In this document: piece after piece, positions 34,265-43,443 of the stretch
How positions within the stretch are numbered: position 1 is the stretch's first letter
Layout: each line of letters starts with the position of its first letter
From: Sulfitobacter sp. JL08
GTDB taxonomy: Bacteria > Pseudomonadota > Alphaproteobacteria > Rhodobacterales > Rhodobacteraceae
Direction: 5' to 3'
NCBI RefSeq assembly: GCF_003352045.1
Contig: NZ_CP025815.1
Location: forward strand, 806,001 to 870,000
Length of the DNA: 64,000 nt
Notes under the pieces: generated by a model
The model's input: the letters and a program-made list of their open reading frames with translations, nothing else
What the model was told of the DNA's origin: nothing
Database searches by the model: none
Position numbers and translations under genes: made by a program

Positions 34265-34497
34265 GGCTCTCGATCCCTGGTACTTTTCGCAAGATCCGCG
34301 ATTGCCTTGCTGAACAGATGGCGCGGTATGTTTACAAGCGCAAACCGGCGCCGTTCTTCTGGCCTGCCGTCCTGGTCTGCTTCGATGAACAGTTCGACGG
34401 TCTCAGAATTCGCATGAAGGGATACCGAGATTTCGTCATCCCCGAAATCGACCTCATATCGGCGCATGTTGGTACCACGAAGGATAACATGGCTCAT
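34261..34497 (-). CDS. Small hypothetical protein ahead of recD2
   Basis: 78 residues beginning MSHVILRGTNMRRYEVDFGD, an acidic beta-rich N-terminus and an Arg-rich middle. No known domain. Overlaps recD2 by 4 bp and lies 2 bp after the repressor gene, so the operon order is repressor, this gene, recD2, 31338 gene. Confidence 0.6.
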   Translation of the reverse strand: MSHVILRGTNMRRYEVDFGDDEISVSLHANSETVELFIEADQDGRPEERRRFALVNIPRHLFSKAIADLAKSTRDREP

Positions 34498-34499
34498 CG

Positions 34500-35177
34500 T
34501 CAGATCTCCCGCGCGAACCAGCGGATGCGGCCGATGATGTGGATTTCCTCGGAGCTGCGCTCATACGGGCTGTAGAAGCCGTTGTCCGAGATCACCCGCA
34601 CGGCCGGTGGGTCGCTGTTGGGGACGTGCTCGAGCCGCTTGGCGACCAGCCCCATGCCGTCATCCAGAACGAAGATACCCGGCGGGTTCGGCGCGCGGCG
34701 GGTCATGTCGACCAGCACGGTGTCGCCATCCAGCAGTGTTGGTGACATGCTGTCGCCTTCCACATGCATGATGCGCAGCTGCGACGGGCTGGCCTTGAGG
34801 CTGCCCTTTATCCAGGATCGGCGGAAATGGTAGGCGCGGCCGGGCGTGTCGTGATCCTCGGTCACCACCGCACCCCCGCCCATCGACGGACGCGGGCTGG
34901 CATGTGCGATCGCGACGAAGGTTTCATCCGGGTTCTCAATGAAGGGCGGCTCGCCTTCGACCTCGCCGATGCCGTGGATCAGCCATTCCCGCTCGACCTT
35001 CAGCACGCGGGCGACCTCTTCGAGCTTGTCGATGCCGGGCCGCGCAGAGCGGCCGCGCAGGATGTCGTAGACAAAGGAACGATTGACCCCGGCCATCTCT
35101 GCGACATGGGCAGGACTGAGTCCGAGTTGCTGAGCGCGGGCACGGAGGCGGTCGGAGAGCGTGTGGTGCTCGGTCAT
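34500..35177 (-). CDS. CI/LexA-like repressor with S24 peptidase domain
   Basis: 225 residues from ATG 35177 (TTGGGGAAAAC upstream). N-terminal HTH: LGLSPAHVAEMAGVNRSFVY. C-terminal S24 domain: MHVEGDSMSPTLLDGDTVLV with the catalytic Ser in GDSM, and GLVAKRLEH with the catalytic Lys. It resembles phage repressors that are inactivated by RecA-stimulated self-cleavage. It is the first gene of the helicase operon, so it may autoregulate and derepress recD2 after DNA damage. Confidence 0.85.
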   Translation of the reverse strand: MTEHHTLSDRLRARAQQLGLSPAHVAEMAGVNRSFVYDILRGRSARPGIDKLEEVARVLKVEREWLIHGIGEVEGEPPFIENPDETFVAIAHASPRPSMGGGAVVTEDHDTPGRAYHFRRSWIKGSLKASPSQLRIMHVEGDSMSPTLLDGDTVLVDMTRRAPNPPGIFVLDDGMGLVAKRLEHVPNSDPPAVRVISDNGFYSPYERSSEEIHIIGRIRWFAREI

Positions 35178-35285
35178 GTTTTCCCCAAGGGTCTGTGGAT
35201 TAAATAGGATAAAACAGGATTGATTGGAGCGCGTCAAGGATTTAGAACAAACCCTAAACACTCAATGGCAGGAATCGGGGGACAG
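35178..35285. promoter_or_regulatory. Divergent promoter of the S24 repressor
   Basis: On the minus strand TTGACG (35232-35237) and TTTTAT (35209-35214) are separated by 17 bp and form a good promoter for the repressor operon. A dyad TTTAG-N8-CTAAA lies at 35241-35258 between this promoter and the plus-strand gene at 35286, a plausible operator. Confidence 0.5.
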
Positions 35286-35969
35286 ATGGAGATCGAGAAG
35301 GCGTATTTTACTCTCCCGGAGATCCTCGATCGCTGGTCCATCTCCGAGGCCGACCTGATCTATCTGGCGGAGAACGACAAGCTGCGACTTTCGGTGCGTG
35401 TCTTCGGTGTGCCATTAGAGCTAGGGGATTACGAGGAAACCCGTGAGGGCGAGCACTTTCGGGTGCCGACCGAGCAGAGCTATTACAATGGTTTGCTCGA
35501 ACTGCATGCGCGGGACGTCTTCCAGATGTTTCGTGCTGCCGAGTTGACAGTGAGCGACTTCCGCACGCCCGGGTCAGACTATGCTTCGATCTGGGGCGAT
35601 CGCGATGGCGTGCCTCTGAGCATTGAGGATTTGCTGCTAAGGCGCGAGGAACGTGATCGTTTCGAAGCCGAGACAGGGTTCTCTGGCGCAGAGACCGGAC
35701 CGCAGTTGCCGATCTTCAGCGCGTCATCCGACTATCACGAGGTGCGCTGCGGCGGACACCAGTTCCGCCTTGGCCCTATCCAGGCGCAAGTTGTCCGAGC
35801 GCTGCATCAGGCTGCGCGCCGTGGTGAGCCTTGGCAGAGCGGCAAGGTGATCCTGTCGACGGCTGGCTCCAAGAGCCTGAAGATGTCCGATGTGTTCAAA
35901 TCGCAGAAGCAGTGGCGCTCGCTGATCGAATCGAACGGTCGCGGCAACTACCGTCTGAACTGCGACTGA
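35286..35969 (+). CDS. Hypothetical protein divergent from the repressor
   Basis: 227 residues from ATG 35286 (GGGGGACAG upstream). The N-terminus KAYFTLPEILDRWSISEADL has an HTH/MerR-like look. The C-terminal 70 residues (FRLGPIQAQVVRALHQAARR; SLKMSDVFKSQKQWRSLIES) read like a second winged-helix. It is probably a regulator or a helper of the phage-like island; no family is recognised. Confidence 0.6.
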   Translation: MEIEKAYFTLPEILDRWSISEADLIYLAENDKLRLSVRVFGVPLELGDYEETREGEHFRVPTEQSYYNGLLELHARDVFQMFRAAELTVSDFRTPGSDYASIWGDRDGVPLSIEDLLLRREERDRFEAETGFSGAETGPQLPIFSASSDYHEVRCGGHQFRLGPIQAQVVRALHQAARRGEPWQSGKVILSTAGSKSLKMSDVFKSQKQWRSLIESNGRGNYRLNCD

Positions 35970-36014
35970 TTCTGACCCTTCCCGTTCAAGCACGCGCCTC
36001 CTTCCGGCTCCACA

Positions 36015-36112
36015 GTGGGATGCGCAGGGGGATGAGTGTGGGATGACAATCCCCCGCCAGGGTGTTCGCCGTTGAGTTGCAAGGCTGAAACTGATCCCCC
36101 TCTGCATCCCAC
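36015..36112 (+). repeat. Long inverted repeat, 21-bp arms
   Basis: The left arm at 36015-36035 (GTGGGATGCGCAGGGGGATG plus one base) and right arm at 36092-36112 are inverted copies with two mismatches around a 56-bp loop. Extra GTGGGATG words sit inside and beside it. An RNA from here could form a long stem. It lies 70 bp upstream of the HTH gene at 36185, so it may regulate it or bind a protein. Confidence 0.6.
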
Positions 36113-36184
36113 TTCGATCCTGACGACATCCCACAGCAGGATTTCGCATCTTCCTCCCAACGCAGCGAGCGACAGGAGACGAAG

Positions 36185-36529
36185 ATGCAACTCAAACACC
36201 TCAATCAGAAAGAACTGGCCCGGCGGTGGAACATCTCGCACCGCACATTAGAGCGGTGGCGGTGGGCCGGTGAAGGCCCGCAGTTCATGAAGCTGGGCGG
36301 CCGTGTGGTTTACCGCATGGAGGCCCGCCCGAGCCGCTGCGTTGATGGCGGCCGATCTGGGGGTGGAAACCGCCGCCATGCAGAAAGTTCTGGAGAAACA
36401 TGTCCGTGCCCAGCTCGACGAGCTTGCCGAGGCCAAACCCGATCTCCGGTGATGAAGCCCTCGAGTTCGACGGCGCGGCAGAGATCCTGCGCGCCTGGGG
36501 AGCGGGCCTCACGCCGGATGCGGACCTGA
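36185..36529 (+). pseudogene. AlpA/excisionase-like HTH protein, frame-disrupted
   Basis: The first 48 codons (MQLKHLNQKELARRWNISHR, then GPQFMKLGGRVVYRMEA) are a clear MerR/excisionase-type HTH as found before phage terminase genes. After codon 48 the frame turns into Arg/Ser-rich sequence without similarity, while another frame of the same DNA encodes the terminase-associated tail at 36345. An out-of-frame internal deletion near 36320 is the simplest explanation. AGGAGACGAAG is a good ribosome-binding site. Confidence 0.6.
36345..36452 (+). pseudogene. C-terminal tail of a phage packaging-associated protein
   Basis: In the frame from ATG 36345 the DNA encodes MAADLGVETAAMQKVLEKHV then RAQLDELAEAKPDLR and a stop at 36452, a helical tail overlapping the terminase start at 36400. 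It looks like the end of a small packaging or accessory protein whose 5' part was lost when the HTH gene was fused to it. Confidence 0.45.
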
Positions 36530-37935
36530 CCGTGTCTGAATGGGCGGATCGACATCGGATGCTTTCCGGCCGCGCCTCGGCTGAGCCGGGTCGGTATCGC
36601 ACCGCCCGCACGCCCTACATGGGCGAAATCATGGATCGGCTCTCGCCCGGAGATCCGACTCAGCGGATCGTCTTCATGAAGGCCGCACAAGTCGGCGCGA
36701 CTGAGGCCGGGAATAACTGGATCGGCTTTGCGATCCACCAGGCGCCGGGACCGATGCTTGCGGTCCAGCCGACGGTGGAACTGGCGAAAAGGAACTCGCG
36801 CCAGCGGATCGATCCGCTGATCGACGAGAGCCCGGAACTGCGAGAACGGGTCAAACCGGCGCGCTCCCGCGACGCCGGGAACACCATGCTGTCGAAGGAA
36901 TTCGCGGGCGGCATCCTGATCATGACGGGCGCGAACTCGGCGGTAGGCCTGCGCTCGACGCCCGCTCGCTACATCTTCCTCGACGAGGTCGACGCCTATC
37001 CGGCCTCGGCCGACGAGGAAGGTGATCCCGTCACGCTGGCCGAAGCCCGGTCGCTGACCTTCGCCCATCGGCGCAAGGTGTTCCTGGTCTCGACACCCAC
37101 AATCCGGGGGCTGAGCCGGATCGAGCGGGAGTTCGAGGCAAGCGATCAGCGGCGGTTTTTCGTGCCGTGTCCGCATTGCGGCGCGATGCAGTGGCTGAAG
37201 TTCGAGCGGTTGCGCTGGCAAAAGGGTCGACCGGAAACGGCCGAATATCATTGCGAGGGCTGCGAACAGCCCATCGCCGAGCATAACAAGACGGCCATGC
37301 TGGAAGCGGGTGAATGGCGCGCGACGGCCGTGGCCGCCGACCCTAATACCGTCGGCTATCACCTCTCTGCGCTCTATTCGCCGATCGGCTGGCTCAGCTG
37401 GGAGCGGATCGTACGGGCATGGGACGCGGCGCAAGGATCGGATGAGGCGATCAAAGCCTTCCGCAATACGATCCTCGGTGAGACGTGGGTCGAAACTGGC
37501 GAAGCGCCGGACTGGCAGCGCTTGGCGGACCGGCGCGAGACCTGGGACGGAGGGACTGTTCCAGAGCGCGGCTTGTTCCTGACAGCCGGGGCCGATGTTC
37601 AGAAGGATCGCATCGAGGTTGATGTCTGGGGCTGGGGCCGCGGCCTGGAGAGTTGGCTGATCGATCACCTGGTCATTGAGGGCGGTCCCGGCGATCCGGC
37701 GTGCTGGCAGCAACTGGCCAATTTGCTCGGTCAGACATGGGAGCATGCTTCCGGTCAGAAGATGACGTTGGCGCGGCTGGCGATCGACACGGGCTACGAG
37801 ACCAGTGCCGTGTATGCTTGGTCGCGACGGGTCGGCTCCCAAACTCAACCGGTACGCCCGATAGCCAGCCTTCGCAGCTCAACTCAACATAACTGTCTTT
37901 CTTCACCAATTCTTCCCCCAAATGACTGCAGCTGA
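36400..37935 (+). pseudogene. Phage terminase large subunit (GpA type), 3' truncated
   Basis: The first 480 or so residues match GpA terminases: VSEWADRHRMLSGRASAEPG, FMKAAQVGATEAGNNWIGFA (ATPase P-loop region), ARYIFLDEVDAYPASADEEG (Walker B), CPHCGAMQWLKFERL zinc segment and the nuclease part beginning LTAGADVQKDRIEVDVWGWG. Similarity ends at YAWSRRVGSQ near 37850; the last 30 codons read through unrelated DNA upstream of the DUF3604 remnant. Roughly the final 100-150 residues are missing. No portal or capsid genes follow, so this is a defective prophage remnant. Confidence 0.8.
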
Positions 37936-38024
37936 CAGTCTTAAGCATTTGCCAATGATATTGCCAATGCAAATGGCGACCAAGCGTTGAAAATCAGCTC
38001 TAACTTTTGTGGGGGAAAGAGAAA

Positions 38025-39300
38025 GTGAAACCTTTGAAAATGAAAATCGCGGCGATTGGCTTATGCGCATGCCTTGCATCGACCACCGCGATTGCAGCTG
38101 ACGTGTCGATCACCGAGGACAATGTAAATATCGGCGCAGCGAAGTATTCCCCGTATCTCTACCGCGGGCATCCCACACAAGTTTTCTGGGGCGACCCGAG
38201 CTGGCGAGCCAATCGACGCGGCCTATGCAAAACGGCGGATGCGTTGGGAACCAATCTACGAGGTAACTCAGGGCAAAGGCGATGGAGAAGCGCATCCTTT
38301 CCTTTCGCCCGAGGACGAGTTCGCGGAATTCCATAACTGGGACAAAGGCGACTTTGGCTTCGAAGCAAAGACGCCCGAAATGCTGCCAAATGAATACGCC
38401 CGCAGTGCGCTGAAGCTCGGCCTGGAGCAGCAGGCAGCGCTTGGCATCAACCCTTTCAAATTCGGCATGATCGGATCGAGCGACTCCCACACTTCACTTG
38501 CCGGCACGCGTGAAGAAAACTATTTTGGAAAATTCTCCGGGGTGGAGCCGGGCACTGGAGAATTCCGCTATGACGACGACGTTGTTTCAGATCGACGTCC
38601 AGATGGTGACGGAGGCGTTCAGGTCAAACACTGGGAGACGACGGCTGGAGCGCTGGCCGGTGTTTGGGCTCGGGAGAATACCCGAAAAGCGATATGGGAC
38701 GCGATGGCCCGCAAGGAGGTATATGCTTCTACCGGCACGCGACCAGTGCTCAGGGTCTTCGCCGGATGGAGTTTCACGGAGGACGATGTGTTCAAGCCGG
38801 ACTTTGCCACCATCGGATATGCAAGCGGTGTGCCCATGGGCGGCGACATGACCGCGGCACCCGCGGGGCGCGCGCCCAAACTGATGGTCCGCGCCTTGCG
38901 TGATCCGAATGGTGCCAACCTCGACCGGATCCAGATTGTGAAGGGTTGGCTTGATGCCAACGGAGTGTCTCAGGAACGGATATACGACGTGGCCTGCTCG
39001 GACGAACGAGCGATTTCGGACAACAATCGCTGCGACCGCCCTGTAGGAGACACTGTCGATCTGAATACCGCGACCTATACCAACACTATTGGAGAGGCGG
39101 CATTGGCAGCCTATTGGGAAGACCCGGATTTCGATCCGTCCAGCAGCGCCTTCTACTATGTGCGCATCCTGGAAATTCCCACGCCAACGTGGCTTGCCTA
39201 TGACCGTGTCAAGCTTGGCTCAGAGATTCCGGCCGAAGGCGTCTTGAAGCATCAGGAACGCGCCTACACCTCGCCGATCTGGTATACGCCGGAAGGTTGA
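38025..39300 (+). pseudogene. DUF3604 gene with internal deletion (paralogue D)
   Basis: A signal peptide (MKPLKMKIAAIGLCACLAST) and the first 57 residues reach QVFWGD. The frame then breaks, and family sequence resumes in another frame at about 38200 as GEPIDAAYAKRRMRWEPIYE and continues to QERAYTSPIWYTPEG and the stop at 39300. By alignment with paralogue C about 216 codons are missing, including the HxH, DH, Glu and HNGN metal ligands. The downstream frame has an internal ATG at 38239, but the product could not be catalytic. Confidence 0.9.
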
Positions 39301-39395
39301 CTCCAGTTTTTTCGATTTGCGACTGGAGATAGAACTTCGTTTAGGCTGTCAAAGCGTGAAAGGCGTCACCAACTGCGAGGCGGCGCCTTTTTTCG
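39301..39395 (+). terminator. Terminator region after the DUF3604 remnant
   Basis: CTCCAGT and ACTGGAG (39301-39307 and 39321-39327) form a 7-bp stem. Farther on AAAGGCG and CGCCTTTTTT (39359-39395) make a second hairpin ending in a T run, which looks like a rho-independent terminator. Confidence 0.5.
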
Positions 39396-39535
39396 GCTGT
39401 TTTGGGGCTCGGAACTGACCTGCGCTGGTTTTCATCGGCGACTGTCGTCATTGAGAATTGAAGATTTGGAATTTCCGGTAGCCGGAGATAAAGGGTTGTA
39501 GATCGTAAGACAGGCCATGGAGGCTGGACCAACAT

Positions 39536-41077
39536 ATGCGTTTCTTGAAGTGGTTATTGGTGATTGCGGCTTTATTTACCATCGGGGCGGTGGTGTTGAG
39601 AACAGTATTCCCTCTGCCAGAGAAGAATTTTTCAGCTCCCACGAACAGACTGGAACCGGATTGGGAAGGGCCACTCGGCCGGGTCATTCAAGGCGCCATG
39701 GAGCGCAATCCAGGGCTCGATGGCGTTCGCCCACTTTTCGATGGGCGTTTCGCGTTCGCGGCACGGGCTGTTCTAACAGATGCTGCGGTATCCTCAATCG
39801 ATGTGCAGTACTACATTTGGCAAAAAGACGTGACCGGTCTGATGCTTCTTGATGAACTTAGGGCCGCTGCCGAGCGCGGTGTGCGCGTCAGGCTCCTGAT
39901 CGACGACAACGGTATTTCGGGGCTCGACCCTCTGTTGGCGGAACTTAACGAGATGCCAACTGCAAGCGTTCGCATTTTTAACCCGTTCACATTCAGGGAT
40001 CCGAAACTTCTCTCCTTCGCGTATGATTTCAGGCGTTTAAATCGCCGTATGCACAACAAGTCCATGACGTTCGATGGTGTCGCCACCATCGTGGGCGGGC
40101 GCAATATTGGGGATATTTATTTCGACTACGGTACTGGGACCCACTATCTCGACCTCGACGCTTTTGCCATCGGACCGATCGTTAAAGAGGTATCGGCGGC
40201 CTTTGACGATTATTGGAACAGTAAATCGGCCTATGACGCAGCATTTTTTCTCACACCGACTGACGGAGAGACAATCTTGGACGCGGCGCAGATTGCGCGA
40301 CAGTCTGCCTCCGGTGCCGGCTATCAGAAGGCGATTGACGAAAACCCGCTCGCAAAAAGGATTGCCGAAAGAAATTTGAAGTTCGAGTGGAGCGACGTCA
40401 CGCTAATCGTTGATGACCCGGCAAAGGGGCTTGGAAATGCTGATGGCGACGGGATGATGGTTGAACATCTCGTCAGGCTGGCATTGCAGGCTCAAACGTC
40501 CCTCGATCTGGTTTCGGCGTATTTCATCCCCGGCGAAAGGGGGCCAGAGATATTGGAGGGTCTGGCCCGATCAGGGGTAAATGTCCGCGTGTTGACAAAC
40601 TCGCTCGACGCAACCGATGTCATGCCCGTTCACGCAGCCTACATGGGTTATCGCGAAGATCTCCTGAAATCCGGTGTGGAACTGTTGGAGCTTCATGCAC
40701 TACGCGAAAGGCGTCGCGATCGCAGTCTGCCGGAGATCCTTGCCGGATCGGCCTCGGGATTGCATGCAAAGGTCTTCGCGTTTGACGGAGAGAAAGTCTT
40801 TATTGGATCCTACAATCTCGACCCTCGCTCTGCGAGTCTCAACACCGAGATGGGGCTCTTAATCGAAAGCCGCTCCATCGCAGAGGCGCTTGCATCGCAA
40901 CTCGCAAAACCAGCGTTCGCATATCGGGTCGAGTTATCCAATGATGGTAACCTCATCTGGATTGAAACAGGCGCAGATGGACAGGTGACAACACACGAGG
41001 TCGAACCCGAGACCAGCAGAATCCAGAGAGCCGTGGCCTGGCTCATAGCGAGGCTCCCGATCGAATGGATGCTTTGA
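39536..41077 (+). CDS. Phospholipase D family protein
   Basis: 513 residues with an N-terminal membrane anchor (FLKWLLVIAALFTIGAVVL) and two HKD motifs: MHNKSMTFDGVATIVGGRN (H173, K175, D180) and LHAKVFAFDGEKVFIGSYN (H410, K412, D417). The arrangement is that of cardiolipin-synthase/PLD-like proteins acting at the inner membrane or periplasm, probably on phospholipids. The ATG at 39536 lacks a strong Shine-Dalgarno sequence; TGGAGG is 13 nt upstream. Single gene. Confidence 0.9.
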   Translation: MRFLKWLLVIAALFTIGAVVLRTVFPLPEKNFSAPTNRLEPDWEGPLGRVIQGAMERNPGLDGVRPLFDGRFAFAARAVLTDAAVSSIDVQYYIWQKDVTGLMLLDELRAAAERGVRVRLLIDDNGISGLDPLLAELNEMPTASVRIFNPFTFRDPKLLSFAYDFRRLNRRMHNKSMTFDGVATIVGGRNIGDIYFDYGTGTHYLDLDAFAIGPIVKEVSAAFDDYWNSKSAYDAAFFLTPTDGETILDAAQIARQSASGAGYQKAIDENPLAKRIAERNLKFEWSDVTLIVDDPAKGLGNADGDGMMVEHLVRLALQAQTSLDLVSAYFIPGERGPEILEGLARSGVNVRVLTNSLDATDVMPVHAAYMGYREDLLKSGVELLELHALRERRRDRSLPEILAGSASGLHAKVFAFDGEKVFIGSYNLDPRSASLNTEMGLLIESRSIAEALASQLAKPAFAYRVELSNDGNLIWIETGADGQVTTHEVEPETSRIQRAVAWLIARLPIEWML

Positions 41078-41687
41078 TCTTACCCAGAGCGTCCGCCCCC
41101 TCTCGTTGCCAAAGGTCGCGGCCAGACAATCGAACGACCGCTTCAAGTCCTTGGCGGAAGCATTCCGTTTTTGACTTTCGCAGACGCTGCGATGAAATGT
41201 GCAAACCCATTGGCTGCGACTCAGCAAGAAAAGCGGACGTTCATTCATATTGCCGTGAAATTTAGCAGTTCTATTTCCACAAATGCGGACAAACCCGCCA
41301 TTCGCCGCACCGTTCATCAATGGCCGCTTCGCCGACAAAAACGTTGCGCTTCAATCGCGAGTATCGCGATCTGTCTGACGTTGCGCCAGAATCGATCCCA
41401 TATCTCTGACTTCTGTTTATCTGTGAAAAATATCCGGCGACGATACTTCATTATGCTCACTCCATCTTTGGTCAAAGATTAAAGTGTTGCGTCGACCCGT
41501 TGAAACCGCCGCTCTGACCGGTCATTCGCCGTAGTCTGCACCAATGGCTGAGTTGCGGACATATCCGCCGTTCAAGGCATGGCTATCCGATTACCGACTG
41601 CTGGAGGTGTTTCGGTTGATCCACGTCATGTGCTTTGAAAGCCGTAAATGATATGCGTTGGGGCCAGAAGGCGTTTGGAGACACTTG
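41078..41687. other. Intergenic, dispersed repeats and an IS-end fragment
   Basis: Some 600 bp without a gene. Repeat words such as GGACAAACCCGCCATTCGCC and GGTCATTCGCCGTAGTCTGC occur near 41290 and 41520. 41453-41490 is an inverted copy of 50411-50448. TTTGGAGACACTTG just before 41688 is the ribosome-binding site of lgt. Confidence 0.45.
41453..41490 (-). repeat. 38-bp inverted copy of the IS remnant end
   Basis: Perfect reverse complement of 50411-50448, with nine more bases similar after a 2-bp difference. It contains the dyad ATCTTTG-GT-CAAAGAT. At 50411 it is the inner end of an IS remnant, so this is probably a further fragment of the same element. Confidence 0.7.
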
Positions 41688-42587
41688 ATGATACATGATT
41701 TCGATATGGCGATCGTGATCACGCCGGCTGGCCCAATCTATTGGTACGGAGCGGTTTATACGCTCGGATTTGTCGGCATCTTTCTTTGGTTCTGGTTCCG
41801 CCGCCATGTGCGTGGCTTCACCAATTCGGACGTCCTTACCTTCTCGATTTCCTTTGCCGTCGGCGTCCTTGTTGGGGGGCGGGTTTTCGACATACTCGTC
41901 TACGAACTGGACTACTACTTAGAACGTCCGCTGGCCGCGCTGAACTGGTGGGAGGGAGGGATGGCCTCCCATGGCGTCCTGCTGGGCGGGCTGACCGCCA
42001 CTGCGGCCTTCGCCCGACTTAAAGGGCATGCTCTGATCACACTTCTCGACGAGATCGTAGTGCCCGGAGTATTTCTTCTGGCAATCAGCCGCTTCGGGAA
42101 CTTCATCGAAGGCGGGGTTGTCGGCTCTCAGACTACGGTGCCTTGGGGGTTCGTCTACCCGGACCTGGAAGGTGCAAGACACCCTGTGGCACTCTACGAA
42201 AGTGCCAAGAACTTCGTGATCTTTCCTATCCTGATTTGGGCCCTTGCCAAATGGCCCCCAGGCCGTGGCGTCGTCGCGAGCCTATTCATTTTTCTTTACG
42301 CCGCCTTGCGGTTCTCTGTGGATATCTTCCGCGATTATGAGGCCGCATGGTTGGGTATCGGGACAGGACAAGTCTTCAACCTCGCCATGGCCGTCGCGGG
42401 ACTGGCCATGCTGATCTGGGTACTGAAGTCACCGCGAGAAGTGAAGCCGCCGCCAAATCCGCCAGCCCGAGACGCCAGCTGGCTTCAAGTTGCAGTTCTG
42501 ATCGCTGTCTTACTATATCCGCTTGGCATTCCCACAAGTTGGACCCGATCGAACATCGAAGAAAAACGGCAAGAAACCGTCGAATAG
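41688..42587 (+). CDS. lgt: Prolipoprotein diacylglyceryl transferase-like protein
   Basis: 299 residues from ATG 41688 (GGAG 10 nt upstream). Seven hydrophobic helices. Lgt signature: NWWEGGMASHGVLLGGLTAT (H95 region), AISRFGNFIEGGVVG with the essential Arg and Asn, and EGARHPVALYESAKN. It transfers diacylglyceryl from phosphatidylglycerol to lipobox cysteines in the inner membrane. FIEGGVVG replaces the usual FIN-x-E, and the C-terminus carries an extra helix, so this is a divergent, probably accessory Lgt rather than the housekeeping one. Confidence 0.85.
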   Translation: MIHDFDMAIVITPAGPIYWYGAVYTLGFVGIFLWFWFRRHVRGFTNSDVLTFSISFAVGVLVGGRVFDILVYELDYYLERPLAALNWWEGGMASHGVLLGGLTATAAFARLKGHALITLLDEIVVPGVFLLAISRFGNFIEGGVVGSQTTVPWGFVYPDLEGARHPVALYESAKNFVIFPILIWALAKWPPGRGVVASLFIFLYAALRFSVDIFRDYEAAWLGIGTGQVFNLAMAVAGLAMLIWVLKSPREVKPPPNPPARDASWLQVAVLIAVLLYPLGIPTSWTRSNIEEKRQETVE

Positions 42588-42616
42588 GCCGACGGGCTTA
42601 AACACGCCGCGCCAGT

Positions 42617-43252
42617 TTACCGCTTTTCCGCCAAGACCGCGGGTACAGACAGAAACACCAACCCGAACGCAACAAACTGAACCGCGTGATAGACGGCAAG
42701 GGTCGTCGCCCAACGCGGGTGGAGCGACAGATCAAACACGATCACGAGGCCAGCGACCGCGGCGAGGGTGACACCGGCCGCACCGTATATGCCATGGATC
42801 ACGTGGCCACTTTGAGCGCGGATGATGTAGCCCACAACAGTCGCCGCCATCGGCGGCAACAGACCTACGGCTGGGACAAGGAAGCTGTCGGCGACACAGA
42901 CCGAAACAAAAACCTGAAAAATGAACTGGATTACGGCCACCCAAGATGCCAAGAGAGCCCACGCTGGCCTTCGGATCAACCGGCCTGAAATGAGCCAAAG
43001 CAACGCAGCGGAACCAGCGAGGGCGGCCATGGCAATAGACCAGATCGCGTCTCCTGTAACCGTATCGGCTTTGGAGAAGGCGCCGTGCCAAAGCCCACCA
43101 AACAAGGAAGACACAGCAAGAGCGGCGAACAGCGCAGCAAACAGTCGGGTTTCAACTGGGTTTATGCCACGCCCACGAAGAAGCACGACAGCGAATGCCG
43201 CGCACTGCATTGCGAGAAACAAATCAGTCAGTGTTACATCTGGCTCCAACAT
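42617..43252 (-). CDS. Multi-pass membrane protein, DUF6962-like
   Basis: 211 residues from ATG 43252, beginning MLEPDVTLTDLFLAMQCAAF. Seven or so hydrophobic helices alternate with short loops; GGLWHGAF and GHVIHGIYGAAG carry conserved-looking histidines. The longer frame upstream to 43591 overlaps the divergent SDR gene and is not real. Family assignment is tentative, function unknown. It is convergent with lgt, 29 bp apart. Confidence 0.6.
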   Translation of the reverse strand: MLEPDVTLTDLFLAMQCAAFAVVLLRGRGINPVETRLFAALFAALAVSSLFGGLWHGAFSKADTVTGDAIWSIAMAALAGSAALLWLISGRLIRRPAWALLASWVAVIQFIFQVFVSVCVADSFLVPAVGLLPPMAATVVGYIIRAQSGHVIHGIYGAAGVTLAAVAGLVIVFDLSLHPRWATTLAVYHAVQFVAFGLVFLSVPAVLAEKR

Positions 43253-43443
43253 CTTTGTATCCGCCGGTATCCCTGTGACCACGCAGCGACCGGCCGCCAG
43301 GACCGATGTAGGATCGCTTGACCTGCACTTTAAGCGCCATTTCCGTCCGAGGGTTTGTCCTCGATCAATGCGGTTCGGTGACTGGCGGCTAGAAAAGGTC
43401 AAGTGCTGCCACAAGGCGACGGGTTCGCAGGGAGAACCATGAA

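Noticed and set aside
36310-37848. 512-codon minus-strand frame opposite the terminase
   Set aside because: Shadow of a high-G+C gene; the plus strand carries unmistakable terminase motifs.
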